From positions 4,512,140 to 4,576,139 of the forward strand of contig NC_079384.1 of NCBI RefSeq assembly GCF_021018895.1: a stretch of 64,000 nt of DNA, written 5' to 3'. Under the pieces are notes generated by a model. That model had not been told where the DNA came from, made no database searches, and saw nothing but the letters and a program-made list of their open reading frames with translations. Shown here in pieces: positions 50,501-59,550 of this stretch. The DNA comes from Seriola aureovittata (Eukaryota > Chordata > Actinopteri > Carangiformes > Carangidae). The position numbers and the translations under genes were made by a program. Position 1 is the first letter of the stretch, and every line of letters starts with the position of its first letter.

Positions 50501-53500
50501 TAATTGAAGTTTTCCTTTGTAGCTGCAATTATCTTCAGTGCGGTCTCAACGAGCTTCCAGTAAAACTGTGATCAAGCTTATCACTGTTTCCAACCCTAAA
50601 TATCAGCAGGTTTGGTTGATAGTAAAAGGTATGTGTCACAGGAAAAGAATATTTAAAGTTTGTGAGTTTTTTGCAGCTGTGTAGCAGAGCAGCTATTCTC
50701 ATACAAACAAATACACCAGCTCTTAAGACTGCTGTGTCAATACACCGAACATTTACTGACACATGCAAGAACTCACACCACACCTGCAGTCGGTTAAGTT
50801 CAGCTTAAGTTAGACTTCACAGTTAACTTTCAGTCACTGTCATTATTCTTCAAAGACATAAAAGCAGAAAAACAGCGCACTGAAATGGATATTACCTGAC
50901 TGGATAGTCATATCCCTCTGCACCATGCTGAAGGGGAAGCTTCACCCTCCCGGCAAGTTTAGCGACTCACACTCCCGACACATGCAAAGTTAACAGTGTG
51001 GAAAAAAAAACACAACAGCGGTAGAAGGCTGAAGAGAAGTCCAGCAAGAGAAAAGCCACATAAAAACACGTTTTCCTCTCACCGGCAGCTGGTACTCCAC
51101 AGGTAGCAGCGCACCTCACATTCCCTTTCTCTGGATTGTCTGTCTACGAGTGTGTGCACACCCCGTCAGAGAGGGCGTGTGTAGGTCTGTGTGCCTGTCC
51201 CTTATTGCGCCTTGGATAACAACAAGGTCCACCCATGGGTTTCCAGACTCTCTGTGGTAACACCTTTTTTTCCCTCCTGCTCATGTGAACTTTTTTTTTG
51301 AGCTCCTCTGAAAAATAAATAATGAAAAAAAAAAACTTTTGGTCTCTCTCTCCCTCTCTCTCTCTCTGTCTCTGTCTCTGTCTCTCAACCAGTTTGGAAG
51401 TAAAAACTGAAAAATAGAAAACCAAGCCTCACCTCCTTAAACACAAGTAACACACACCCCCTTTCTTGCTTTCCATTTTCCCTCGCTTTCCTTCTGTTCC
51501 GTCTCTGAGAAGTTATGCAATACTGCCATTTCAGACATGACCTCCTCCTCCTCTTCTCTTCCCCTTCCTCCTCCTTCTTCTCCTGCCTTGGCAACCCACA
51601 CTCCCACACTCAAACTAGCTTCTCCACCTCGAAGTTTTGAATGATCTGAATCACATCATTAAAACAACCGTGATCGCCTTTTGTTTGCTGTGGGACAATT
51701 CAGTGGCATGTTTGTGACTGGGAGGACAGGAAATGCAAACTGCTTCTTAAGGCCATTCTCTGGTGTCAGTTATTCTTGAATAAAAGCTGACTCTCTCTCT
51801 CTCACACCCACACACTTGCACACCAGTACACAATGACCTAAGCATTTGTCTCTCATCCTCATCCTGAAAAACATGTCACCTCTATATATACACTATATAT
51901 ATATATACACACACACACACACGTGTTTAACAATAAATCTGCAGCACTCGTCTGTTACTGAGGAAGGAAACGTGTGCAGTAAAGAGATTGCATAACGTGT
52001 TGTCAGAGATAAAACTTTGATAAGCTTTACTATGTGGGCATTCCGCACTGTTTTATCGCCACAGATGTTCTGTATGCATATAGAAATTCACATGCCATGC
52101 ATCTCCCCAGTGCTCTGAAAGCATCTTCGTGCTACATTAGCTGCAGGAGTACCTGCAGCAACACGTCTGTTTCTGGCTAGAAGAATGAAGTGTATAGGGA
52201 ATAGGCCAATAAGAGCAGGGGTTGTTTAAATTTGGGAGTGGTGGCCTGAGGCTGTGTGAGAGAGTGTGTGTCTTTGTGTGTTTCTGTGAGGTAAACACAG
52301 TCCTGTGACTACTCGTCACTGGCCCGTTCTTAAACATTTCTTAAATGATGTAAACATTACCTGAAATATTGGTCATGTATATAAATACAGTTTCCTCTGC
52401 TTTTATTAATTCTATTGCAGTCTATGGTTACAGCTGTACAGTGCTTCAAGTTCTGTTTCTGCTGTAGATTTTTATTGTATATATATTTATTATGCATTAT
52501 ATATGCACTGTTCAAACCCCCCCCCCCCCCCCAAAAGATGGTAAATCATTCACTGGTCTAACCTTGCTTAACCTTCCTCTCCTGACAAATCAACAGCAGG
52601 TCCACCAACCCTGTCTCCATAAAACCGGGTAACCAACGCCTAGCTTGGAACAATGGCCAGGGTGGCTGAGTCTTCCGATATGGCAAGGTGTGTGTTTGTG
52701 TGCAAGTAACACTCACGCTGTGCCAGGGCTGACCAACGTGCCGATATCTCGCTTATCTAACAGACTGTGTCTCATTGTGTCTGACTTGGTGGCAGAAACA
52801 TTCAGACAGTTTGTCATGTTGAAGAGATGAAGTCAAACAAACCAAAGTGCACCTACTTTTCTGTGGGTGTGATTATATTTGTTTTGTTTTTCCTGGATGC
52901 TTCCCCCCCGAATCATGTTTAGAGCAGTTTAGTAGAACCACGTCAGGACAGGAGATGGTGTGGCACTAAATAACTGCAGTAAGTCAATTGAAAATGTGAG
53001 TGTTAATGTTTTACCTTCCCAGTTGTCGTGTGTTATTTTAGATGTGATGACATAATTTGAAGGAACAGGAAACAACCTAAAAAACAGACTTTATGGATGG
53101 CTAGCAGTTGTTGGTTCTTGGAACAAAACATAACAACATGAACCATGGACTAACTTTAATCTGATCTAATGATTGTTGTAGCTGTGAGAAACCCCCATCA
53201 TAATGTGCCAGAGCTTAAAGCGACACCTTTCAAATTTCTTGTTTTAGCCAACAAGTCGAAAACCAGGAAGTAGTTCATTTATGAGGAACGACAACTTTCA
53301 ACAACAAGGTAGTTCAAAGTGCTTCATGTCATATATACAAAGGCATACAGTGATATACAAACGAGCACCAAACCCATCTGAGAAGCTAGAATCAGCTAAT
53401 GTTTGACATTTCTCCCAGAAAAATTACTTCAACAGTTAATTAATTATCAAAATCGTTGCTAGCTAATGTTCTGTTGATCAACTAATGGATTAATTGATTT

Positions 53501-53989
53501 ATAATTTCAGCCCTGTGCGCCAATATTCACCCGTTACTCATTAACATTAGAGAGAGGATGTTATGCTTAACTTCCAAAGACTTGAATCAGATTATTTTAT
53601 GTCAACAAAAACTCATGTTAGACAAACTCTGTCCATTAGACAAGTGCTTGTGACTTTTATTTGTAGGGTCTGATTCACTTTGGCAGTGTGAACCTTAACA
53701 AACCAAATACATAAATGCAGCGAACTCTAGTTCCCCACAGCGATTCAGCCCAAGGGAAGCCGATGCACGTTCCTCTGCACAGAGAGCCAAGTGGTTTAAG
53801 CTAACTCCAGACACAAAAAGGCCTACAGAGTCTTAAGCAGCAAATGTGCAGCACACTCTAATCTACTGTAACAGGAGGTCAGCACAGAGGAGCAAGCCAA
53901 TTAGGTACAGCATCTTCTTTACTCCCTTCTTTCTGGAGACTTCAGTGCACACAGCCTTCTGTACACACACTGTACGTACACACAGACAG

Positions 53990-54034
<45 letters not shown>

Positions 54035-55326
54035 CACACACCTTAGCACTTAAATCTCTATGTCTCTCTTGCCTTTGAACGCCCTCTGTGGTGAGGTAAG
54101 CTCTCCACTGACAAATGAACAAGACATACAGACACATCTGACATTTAACTTCTGTCTCTCAGATAAGTGGTTTTTCCCACTTTCTACTTAGCCTCAACTT
54201 ACGTAACAAGTTCTACACGCACACTTTTTTTTTTAGTTTGGAGGAATTTATGTTGGAAACAGGCCACCTGCGAAGGATGAGTAGTGCAAAGCCAAAATAT
54301 TCACTTGAGATGGAAGCAAGATCACGGGCCTGCAAGGTCTGTAAAGTGATGGAACAGTGTTTGCTGCACATTCGCACAGTAGCTCAGACAAAGAACTGTT
54401 CCTATAACCGGGGGGGGGGGGGGGGGGGGGGGGATCTATAAGTACAAGCTTGATGTTGTAATCACCCAAATACAGTAGTGAACAAAGCGGACAGTTGTGA
54501 CAAAATGTAGTTCGTCTGTGATTTCTTAAGTTTGCGTTACAAAATCGGGTCACGAAAGAGCCATGAGTAAGTCGGTAGGCCAAAAGGGCAACATGCACAA
54601 CACATAGAAAATATCCCCACATGACTGCTACACTGCAGTAAACATACACATGAAAAGTTATGATATGTGGGACACAAGAATAGAGCTTTCACTGATAAGC
54701 AAAGTAACCAGGCCGTCTGTCCTACTCCTTACCAAACGATGGCTGTTATGTAATGTATTATTTGTCAAACAAAAAAAGGAATAAGAAACTTTTTGAAAAA
54801 TTATGTAAAAAAAAAAAACAAGTGCTGTAGACTTGTAGTTTTCAAATGTCAATAGTGTTTTCATATTCATCTGCCTGAGGCTGTGTTGAAGTCAAGAAGA
54901 GCTTTGCATCAAAAACACACAGAGAAGTTATTCTGGAAGCCAAAACACCCTACAGTAGTTTATACTATCCTTGTGAAATTAACAGTAGCGTTAAGATCTT
55001 AGCTAAATCGTGTGCTTACGTGTATTTCATTGGACATAACAGTTCGTGCCTCAAGTTTGACTCAGTAAAAACCTGAGCCAGGACGAACATTTTTTGCTGA
55101 AAAAGACTTCGAGTGCCGGCTTCTCTGACCAATCCATCCAAAACCCATCACACCAAAATGTGACACTAAAGTCCTGGAAAGAAGCATGCATCACCGCCTC
55201 ACCGTTCTTGCGCTCCTGTAGAGGCAGCAGGTTGGGCGCAGGCTGAAGGGACAGCTCCTGAAGCTCATTGGTCACTGACTCGCTCTGAGGGCTCGGGGCT
55301 GAGCCTGGCGTCCCAGCCACTTCCAT
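19471..55326 (-). CDS. mrtfa: Myocardin-related transcription factor A (mrtfa/mkl1), full span of AUG-initiated coding exons
   Basis: Actin-regulated coactivator of serum response factor. In the cytoplasm its RPEL motifs bind G-actin; when G-actin falls it enters the nucleus and activates SRF targets (family knowledge). I joined 17 exons at GT-AG sites; they stay in phase and total 3,726 nt (1,241 residues plus stop). Order: RPEL1 (RRTREEL, 50-56), RPEL2 (RPERSEL, 94-100), RPEL3 (RPGPIEL, 138-144), poly-Pro (223-237), basic region (267-300), Q-rich stretch, SAP domain (~409-440), leucine-zipper coiled coil (~595-634), long Q-rich tract (704-880), C-terminal activation domain. The ending ...LHWESCL resembles MRTF-A (LHWDSCL) and not MRTF-B, and the zipper KDQMLQEKDKQIEELTRML is also MRTF-A type. 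It is longer than mammalian MRTF-A (roughly 930-1,020) mainly through Q- and G-rich inserts. Which teleost duplicate (a or b) cannot be told. Confidence 0.95.
20144..20204 (-). CDS. mrtfa: mrtfa exon (residues 1028-1047)
   Basis: A 61-nt exon encoding ENGVNSQHMDDLFDILLKSG. The MDDLFDIL core is conserved in MRTF-A and MRTF-B (family knowledge). Flanked by gcag and gtaatg sites; ends one base into a Glu codon completed by the next exon. Confidence 0.95.
21143..21283 (-). CDS. mrtfa: mrtfa exon (residues 981-1027)
   Basis: A 141-nt exon with both ends in phase 0. It encodes GQKAGLHLDTNG, PPNLQPFFDDMSDSES and QSSLISSLK. Acidic/hydrophobic composition fits an activation domain. Acceptor tcttcag, donor gtaacg. 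Confidence 0.9.
21861..21953 (-). CDS. mrtfa: mrtfa exon (residues 950-980)
   Basis: A 93-nt phase-0 exon (31 codons) that starts RLQSTPSKLPS and ends SQPIKK; acceptor tttgcag, donor gtacga. It is supported by frame continuity between two well-identified exons; the peptide itself is poorly conserved. Being a multiple of three in phase 0, it could be skipped without a frameshift. Confidence 0.85.
22049..22255 (-). CDS. mrtfa: mrtfa exon (residues 881-949)
   Basis: A 207-nt phase-0 exon. It contains NGTPTLVADSNGNHYLIALT, corresponding to the PPTLITDSTGTHLVLTVT stretch of mammalian MRTF-A. Acceptor ttccag, donor gtacgg. Confidence 0.93.
22444..22974 (-). repeat. Glutamine-codon-rich low-complexity tract inside mrtfa
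   Basis: CAG/CAA-rich coding sequence of about 177 codons. It includes imperfect 15-bp repeats encoding QQKLA/QQKLT/QQKLV near 22,665-22,720. The plus strand shows Leu/Ser-rich shadow frames. Confidence 0.9.
22444..23481 (-). CDS. mrtfa: mrtfa large exon: leucine zipper and Q-rich tract (residues 535-880)
   Basis: A 1,038-nt exon, phase 0 at both ends (acceptor ccttcag, donor gtgaag). It begins VSSPLTQLTL, matching MRTF-A VTSPLTQLTL. The coiled coil KDQMLQEKDKQIEELTRML sits at about residues 595-634 and mediates dimerisation in the family. Two lysine motifs (VKEE near 560, VKKE near 677) fit the SUMO consensus. From residue 704 to 880 the protein is glutamine-rich, with QQKLA-type pentads near 791-809; this is far longer than in mammalian MRTF-A. 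Reading past the donor meets a stop within 20 codons. Confidence 0.93.
23585..23962 (-). CDS. mrtfa: mrtfa exon: SAP domain (residues 409-534)
   Basis: A 378-nt phase-0 exon. VAELKQELKLRGLTVSGTKN and DLIERLRNYQ form the SAP helix-extended-helix motif, a DNA-associated fold named for SAF-A/B, Acinus and PIAS. The exon ends with PPVSPTPSERSL and FGEM, a Ser/Pro block conserved in MRTF-A. Acceptor gtcatcag, donor gtgaga right after the Met codon. Confidence 0.97.
24418..24589 (-). CDS. mrtfa: mrtfa exon (residues 351-408)
   Basis: A 172-nt exon. Ser/Thr/Pro-rich linker ending GTLPANLDEFK, the conserved lead-in to the SAP domain (mammalian GALPANLDDMK). Acceptor tctccag, donor gtaatt. Confidence 0.93.
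24718..24902 (-). CDS. mrtfa: mrtfa exon: basic B1 and short Q-rich region (residues 290-350)
   Basis: A 185-nt exon encoding VKKLKYHQYIPPDQK, then MDSSYAKLL, a short Q-rich helix (QQQQLFLQLQILSQQQQ) and ILPAPPK. This is close to invariant in the family. KKLKYHQYIPPDQK is part of the SRF-binding and nuclear-import basic region in MRTFs (family knowledge). Acceptor tgtacag, donor gtgagt. Confidence 0.97.
25417..25485 (-). CDS. mrtfa: mrtfa exon: basic motif (residues 267-289)
   Basis: A 69-nt phase-0 exon, SQGKTSSDRPPQRSKKTKDS then KPK, matching the RSKKAKELKPK basic stretch of MRTF-A. A second possible acceptor (tctcag) lies 6 nt inside, so two codons (Ser-Gln) could be optional. Confidence 0.9.
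25698..25847 (-). CDS. mrtfa: mrtfa exon: polyproline (residues 217-266)
   Basis: A 150-nt phase-0 exon. FLTQPS is followed by 15 consecutive prolines (223-237), then QVNGSPASPPPKLTNGTTV. Mammalian MRTF-A has a shorter proline stretch before the same LTNGTT word. Acceptor ttcctcag, donor gtgcgc. The exon frame differs from the longest open frame at this place. Confidence 0.9.
25979..26142 (-). CDS. mrtfa: mrtfa exon (residues 162-216)
   Basis: A 164-nt exon with the conserved acidic block SSLDEDSSDALSPDQ. Acceptor gtcacag, donor gtacat. Its first two bases complete an Asp codon begun in the preceding exon. Confidence 0.92.
27205..27366 (-). CDS. mrtfa: mrtfa exon: RPEL3 (residues 108-161)
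   Basis: A 162-nt exon reading ETSAEPSLQAKQLQLKRARL then ADDLNDKISHRPGPIELVHK and NIL. RPGPIEL is the third RPEL motif, which binds actin monomers. The last ~10 residues are not conserved. Acceptor ctgcacag, donor gtgggt. Confidence 0.96.
28015..28090 (-). CDS. mrtfa: mrtfa exon: RPEL2 (residues 83-107)
   Basis: A 76-nt exon, TEDYLKRKIRSRPERSELVR then MHILE, apparently identical to mammalian MRTF-A over this stretch. Acceptor tcccccag, donor gtgagt. Confidence 0.97.
28741..28796 (-). CDS. mrtfa: mrtfa exon (residues 64-82)
   Basis: A 56-nt exon encoding (P)LKSPAAFHEQRRSLERAR, a spacer between RPEL1 and RPEL2 that also contacts actin in the multi-actin complexes described for MRTF. Acceptor ccatgcag, donor gtgagt. 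Confidence 0.97.
29641..29661. repeat. Perfect 9-bp inverted repeat (hairpin)
   Basis: gggcatcaa, a ttc loop, then ttgatgccc. It is perfectly self-complementary and lies within a mrtfa intron. It has no T-run and no known role; it could be the end of a decayed element. Confidence 0.8.
30130..30164. repeat. (TG)n microsatellite
   Basis: About 17 perfect copies in a mrtfa intron. Confidence 0.95.
31440..31640 (-). mobile_element. Possible degenerate SINE-like remnant
   Basis: Contains gaggtcaagtgccttgccc and further words resembling the region next to the tRNA-like part of a common fish SINE (where it typically reads ggttaagtgccttgctcaag). Strongly decayed; no B-box is clear. Recognition is from memory of the family, so the call is weak. 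Confidence 0.3.
33084..33149 (-). CDS. mrtfa: mrtfa exon: RPEL1 (residues 42-63)
   Basis: A 66-nt exon, (V)LQLKLQQRRTREELVSQGIM then P. RRTREEL is the usual divergent first RPEL of the family. It is the common exon to which both the upstream exon at 55,203 and the alternative exon at 50,896 can splice, each leaving one G for the Val codon. The Met at 62 corresponds to the start used in early mammalian short-protein annotations (MPPLK). Confidence 0.97.
34371..34446. repeat. Long (TG)n microsatellite
   Basis: About 37 copies with one ctg interruption near the right end; the longest TG run in the window. Confidence 0.98.
39810..39850. repeat. (CA)n microsatellite
   Basis: About 20 perfect copies in the mrtfa 22-kb intron. 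Confidence 0.95.
40996..41092. repeat. Compound (ACAG)/(CA)n microsatellite
   Basis: Alternating cacaga and cacaca blocks for ~100 bp. The antisense frame reads Val-Cys repeats, an artefact. Confidence 0.95.
41093..41345. mobile_element. Dispersed fish repeat next to microsatellite
   Basis: Contains gacacactgcattccttagcc, cctaacgtgtaaccc, aagtcttaatc, ttcaaacagc and ggtccccacaaatg. These words occur in a very common teleost repeat that sits beside CA microsatellites (typically ...gcattccctagcccc...ggggaccagc...). Family name and class are not known to me. Confidence 0.5.
41590..42015 (+). mobile_element. Percomorph dispersed repeat copy
   Basis: The stretch running through gctaattagcactaaacaca, gaggctgatgtgaatgtcat, tatttggttataaaacaaag, gaagggaacatgaacgtctg, catggcaatccatctaata and tatttcagtctggaccaaag is an old copy of a repeat that I recognise as widespread in spiny-rayed fish introns. 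No coding capacity. Its class is unknown to me. Confidence 0.65.
44255..44375 (-). mobile_element. tRNA-derived SINE fragment
   Basis: On the minus strand: gccgccttgttgttaaac, cttgcttgtgactggagggt, then caccagttcaaaacccagg. The last part matches an RNA polymerase III B-box (GGTTCAAAnCC) and the order fits the tRNA-like head of common fish SINEs. The A-box is decayed and the tail is not recognisable. Confidence 0.5.
46169..46206. repeat. (GA)n microsatellite
   Basis: About 18 perfect GA copies in the large mrtfa intron. Confidence 0.97.
47524..47576. repeat. (TG)n microsatellite
   Basis: About 25 copies with one gg interruption. Confidence 0.97.
48377..48427. repeat. Imperfect (TG)n
   Basis: A TG run broken by ggtgtgg and gagtg interruptions. 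Confidence 0.9.
48882..48911. repeat. (CCTT)n microsatellite
   Basis: About seven perfect tetranucleotide copies. Confidence 0.95.
50896..50926 (-). CDS. mrtfa: Alternative first coding exon of mrtfa (MVQRDMTIQS)
   Basis: ATG at 50,926-50,924 in strong context (A at -3, G at +4), ten codons, then a donor gtaata after one extra G. This is the phase needed to complete the Val codon of the RPEL1 exon. An in-frame TGA lies 15 bp upstream, so the ATG is the true frame start. The joined N-terminus MVQRDMTIQS-VLQLKLQQRR parallels the mammalian short-N-terminus isoform that reads ...MMAVQS-VLQLKLQQRR. It would give a 1,210-residue protein with all three RPELs but without the first 41 residues. The 5' limit of the exon and its promoter are not determined. 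Confidence 0.75.
51340..51385. repeat. (TC)n / (TCTG) low-complexity run
   Basis: Pyrimidine-rich tctctctc and tctgtctctg blocks about 400 bp upstream (in mrtfa direction) of the alternative first exon. Confidence 0.9.
52518..52532. repeat. Poly-C run
   Basis: A run of about 15 C; its length may be unreliable in an assembly. Confidence 0.9.
53425..53515. mobile_element. Dispersed fish repeat fragment
   Basis: ttaattatcaaaatcgttgc, ttctgttgatcaactaatgg and attaattgatttataatttc followed by agccct resemble the end of a widespread teleost repeat (usual form: ...gatcgactaatcgattaatcg...tttcagctct). The internal inverted-repeat character (gattaat/attaatc) is visible. Class unknown to me. Confidence 0.45.
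53991..54043. repeat. (CA)n microsatellite
   Basis: About 26 copies with one caaac interruption. Confidence 0.97.
54411..54433. repeat. Poly-G run
   Basis: A run of about 23 G, a potential quadruplex former in the mrtfa intron and a likely site of assembly length error. Confidence 0.95.
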
Positions 55327-55388
55327 GCTGCCAGGACTCGGCTCCTCCCCTTTCTGTGGGTGTAACGTTGCCAGGGTGATGGAGAGAC
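55203..55388 (-). CDS. mrtfa: mrtfa first AUG-containing exon (residues 1-41)
   Basis: A 186-nt exon between acceptor gccacag and donor gtgagg. ATG at 55,326-55,324 in strong context (A at -3, G at +4) opens MEVAGTPGSAPSPQSESVTN then ELQELSLQPAPNLLPLQERK and N; the NELQELSLQPAP and ERKN words fit MRTF-A N-termini. The 62 nt before the ATG are also open in the same frame and continue into the upstream exon, so translation may begin further 5' at a non-AUG codon. It ends one base into the Val codon of the RPEL1 exon. Confidence 0.9.
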
Positions 55389-56048
55389 CTGTGGCAAATT
55401 GTAAAATATTAAGTTTTGTTTTATCTCAATGTCTAATTAAGAACATTAGTGCAGCATGTATTACGTGGCATTATCTGACAGGTAAGCATCTTATAATTTA
55501 GCTATGGAGCACATACGATTGCTGACTAATTTTTGTCTTGATGCAAAATGGCAAACATCAAATCATCACAGCATCAACCTTCAACACATTTTACACACAT
55601 CCTGTGGTACTGTCATTGCGTCTAGTCTTTTCTAGCCGTGTGCCAGTTCACAAGGATGAAATACAAAGATGCAACTATGAAAATGAGCCGTGGCTTTTAC
55701 TGCTATCTCGAACAGTATGACACCAACACAAGTGAGTCACTTTTGTAGTTGTAGGTGTAGGCGAAGGTATATATTGCTCTTTCCAGTGTAAAGTGTGGTA
55801 ACATTATACGGTAAATTGTATGAATGTAAGTAAATATACCCTTAGCTCTAATCTCTGAAGCAGCCCCTCCCTTTTTTCCACCAGTGTTACATGTTGAGAA
55901 ATTTAATACATCGGATTGTCTTTATTGGCCAATCAGAGCTGAGTATTCTACAAAGCAATGGAGTAAAACATAGAGATAAATGGTACCCGGGGCACTTTTA
56001 CAGGCTGCAACAAGCCAAAAAGTTATTCCCAAAAGAAAACAGAGCACC

Positions 56049-56086
56049 TTTCTCTCTCTCTCTCTCTCTCTCTGTGTCTCTCTCAC
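56049..56086. repeat. (TC)n microsatellite
   Basis: About 18 TC copies with one tgtg interruption. Confidence 0.95.
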
Positions 56087-56554
56087 AAGCAACTGCAAAA
56101 CGAGGAAGAATGTGAGGTTGCAGACTGGGGGATTAAATCAGCCATCAGGGAAGAATTTGCATGTTTGAGCTTTTACGATTGTTGCTGTGGCCGCTGCTTT
56201 AGAAAGGCAGAACTCTCTTTTTTTTCCCTTTCACTTCTTAACAACCTCAGTGTGATTTCCATATATTTAACCTCTCTGACAAGTTGCCCTCAGAGTTGGA
56301 GCTACTTCATAAAGGAAGTTATAAAAAAAAAAAGCATGTGTTTTTGTCTGTGTGATTGTGTTTTGTTCTGTGTCGTCTGGCTGCAAGACAAATTCGCTCC
56401 CTCTGGGAAAAAGAGAGGGAATTTTCCAATTTGAAGTGGGGCTTAATGTGGAAAAGGTTGACTTGAGTGAACAACACAAATCAGAGTTTAACTGATTGAT
56501 AAAGCCAACCCAGAGCAAAAGAGGCCTGGCTTAATAACTGCAAGTTCATGACTT

Positions 56555-56850
56555 AAAGGAAGACTTCAAAAGTTTGGGAGAAATGCTCCTTCACTTTCTT
56601 GCTGAGCGTTGGATGAGGAAAGGTGTATGTGTGTAAATACAAAGCTGCAGCCAGCAGCCAGTTAACTTAGCTTAGCACAAAAACCGGAAACAGCTAACCT
56701 GGCTCTGTCCAAAGGTAATCCACCTACCAGCACCTCTAAAGCCCACTGATGATCACGCTGTATCTCTCTCGTTTAATCCGTACAAAAGATAAAAAATAAA
56801 AACCTGAATAAATGACAATTTGCTGTTTTACGGATTAAAACAAACAAGAT
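56555..56850 (+). mobile_element. Percomorph dispersed repeat copy
   Basis: Recognisable words in order: cagccagttaacttagctta, gcacaaaaaccggaaacagc, taacctggctctgtccaaag, gtaatccacctaccagcacc, tctaaagcccactgatgatc and cgtttaatccgtacaaaaga, ending in tgctgttttacgg. This is a common non-coding repeat of spiny-rayed fishes. The copy is near full length but worn. Its class is not known to me. Confidence 0.7.
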
Positions 56851-58119
56851 GCAACATACATTTACTTTAAAACACAGACCCAACAAAAGTGTACTTTAAA
56901 AAATAGGAAAATCACAGGTATTACTCGTCTTCACTAGTCTATTACTAGTCTAAAAGTCTTCAAGGAAAAAAAACTATTATTACTTTGGAAAACATGAAAT
57001 TGTTGATCAAAAACATGTCAAGAAATATGACAACCTTTTATATTGAATTATTGCCCAGGCCTATTTCCACCATGTTTACACCAACTTTGACATGTGTTCA
57101 CAGCACCGCAGTAATGAGGGACTGCAGGGGAGGAACATTAGAGAAAACATTGTGCTTCAGACTGGCAGGTGTATTTGTTATACAAACTGGTTAAGCATGA
57201 AACCTAGCTAAGCCTACACACAAACCCGTCTGAGATTAAACTGTCTGAAGGGATATGTTTCCATTGTAACTCGCATCAAATTTATTTACACCTGCTTTAT
57301 GGAAGATTTTCCTGATTTACTGGAGTACGCCTGGTGTAACTGGTTATCTTCCTTTATGAAACACTCCTCTGGGCCGAGCAGGCCCAGTAACTTGGGCACC
57401 CAATCACTAATTGCTGTTTACAAAGGCAGACCTGCTGCTATGCTGTGTGTTGGTCTTTCTCTTGCTCTCTCTGCAAATATGTGTTTTCTAGCTGTGGGGT
57501 TCTGATGGGGATTCTATCATTACTGCACAGCGGGGCCGAAAACAATGAGGCAGTGTTGTCTGAGATGTCACTCTTCTCTCTCACAATCAAATGCCGGCGC
57601 ACACATGTCTGAATAGCGGCACACTAACCACATGATGCTCTAAATGTTCACTTTATGTCGCTGGCCTCAGGCTGTCAGGATGCAAGTCTTATCATGTCAA
57701 ATTTAAAACATTAAAGACATATGCAATGCTTGTTAGCATATGATACAAATTACATTTTTTAACTACATATTCAGAGTTATCCACAAGCGCCAGTTTCAAG
57801 TCGCATCACTGTCACTTTTTAAAACCTTATAAACTGTAACTTTTAACCAAATGAAGGATTTTAGTCACTGGATGTCATCAGAGAAAGAAGCTGAGTGAAC
57901 AGCCCTTCCTGACGTCCTATGTCTGCCTAACATGAAAATACAGTGTGATGAGGACTTATTAAGCAATGAAGCACTTTATTTATGTGCCTGCTATACACAG
58001 TAATGCAAAACATTGAGGAAATCACAGTCCTTTCGCATTTGTTGTTCCATCCTGATTAATGCCAGCGTAACTAACCAATCAGCAACATTCAGCGCTGTAG
58101 GCCACACCTTAAAAACTCC

Positions 58120-58290
58120 TGAACCTTCATAAGGTACTACACTCCCAGCAGGGATCTTTCTCGAGGTAAAACAATCCCCCCCAAGAACTTAATTTAGACA
58201 CTGGTTCCTCCGCTAGAAATGCAGGTAGGGAAACTGAGTTCCTCAGAAGGTTCATATTCCCCAGGGAAAGTTCCTGCGGTGAAAACACAT
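58120..58290. mobile_element. Possible degenerate MITE-like repeat
   Basis: aaagttcctgcggtgaaaac and repeated gttcct/aggaac words resemble non-autonomous DNA transposon copies frequent in fish. Neither terminal repeats nor a target duplication is clear. Confidence 0.3.
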
Positions 58291-59550
58291 CTAATAAAGA
58301 CATTTCAGTCAGTAGCAAACAACTACTGAGGTTCAATACCCAGCCATACTACCCTGTGAGCTTGTTGAAGTTCTCTCATTTTTTCTCCCCCAAGTAGTAA
58401 TGATAGATTTGTCAATTTGTTGCATGGATTTCAGAGTAGCATTATTTTGTATGGGATGATATATTTAAACCTAAATTAGTATCTGTAATAAAGACATATT
58501 AAAATAAATCTTAGTAATCACCATCCTGTTTACTTATTATGCCATCTGATATCCTTCAGTCAAAGAGTTTGCCATTGTTCTGTCATGTCCCGACAGTATC
58601 AATGAGCAAATCCTCTGGTATATCTGCTTATCTTACTCGCCTACTGCCAAGAAGAACACTAAGCTAAAGCATACAAAATTGAGTCTTGCGTGTACGACAA
58701 CCTTGAAAATCACGTTACAAAATGTTAACAGCCAAAGCAAGTGTAGCAAGGAGAGCCACGAGTGTCTCCGCTAAGACTGAGAAACAACAAACCAGGAAAT
58801 TGATCTAGAAAGGGAAGGACATAATATGGCAGTGAAATCCAGTGGTGCTAAAAACGCAGGTCAGACGGATGCAGTATTACAAAATATTTCTATGGGGGAA
58901 ATTACACAGTACTTTGACAAACACTCGATAATGCATTACTAGTATCTAGGACACAGTGTATGCTTAATAATGGTGCAAGCTACTGTGTTCTCACGGTGAC
59001 ATGTTACCTCTGATTCATGCAGAACATCACTATGAAATGCATACCTCCTGTCAGCAAGATGCAATGAGATGAGAAAGTATATGTGGGTTTATATTTCTGC
59101 AGTGTATACAGCGATGCCTAAATAATCTCACCTAACAGAGCCCTGGACACTACAGTGACCTTGATCTCAGGTGTTGCATAGTTAAACAGATGGCCTCTCA
59201 GAGATGCTCACTGCAACTTCAGTTGCTTCATCCTTTTTTTAATAAAAGAGTGCTGCTGTTCGAACATGCAGTGTTTACTGTTCATGTGCAATGCATTAAG
59301 CAGAGATACTAAGTACTCCAGCATTCCTCTCCACACGCCCACACTAGCCTGTCAGATATGATCACAGTTACACTGGCACACACAGAGGTACACACCTGCT
59401 GACAGCCATGCTTTCTTCACTATCAGACACAGGAAAACCACTACCAAGAATTGCAACACCTTCTCAGATCGCAGCAGCCAAGTAAAGGATGTAGTTCCCT
59501 ACTACTCTGGCATAAACTAGGCCAGATTAGGAACTAGGCTTGCTGCTTAC

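Larger units (their letters stand above)
33150..55202. other. Large mrtfa 5' intron (about 22 kb)
   Basis: This separates the first AUG-containing exon from the RPEL1 exon. I find only one convincing exon inside (50,896-50,926). The rest is simple repeats, teleost dispersed repeats near 41.1, 41.6-42.0, 44.3 and 53.4 kb, and ordinary AT-rich intronic DNA. Long introns at this position are usual for MRTF genes and often hold enhancers; I cannot mark any from sequence alone. Confidence 0.75.
55389..59550. other. mrtfa intron upstream of first AUG exon
   Basis: About 4.2 kb with no recognised coding exon. It holds a (TC)n run, a clear percomorph dispersed repeat at 56,555-56,850 and a weaker repeat near 58,120-58,290; otherwise ordinary AT-rich DNA. 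Confidence 0.7.

Noticed and set aside
19471..55326. Assignment of the gene as mrtfb or myocardin
   Set aside because: The zipper (KDQMLQEKDKQIEELTRML) and the C-terminus (LQLHWESCL) fit MRTF-A; MRTF-B differs in both, and myocardin has degenerate RPEL motifs.
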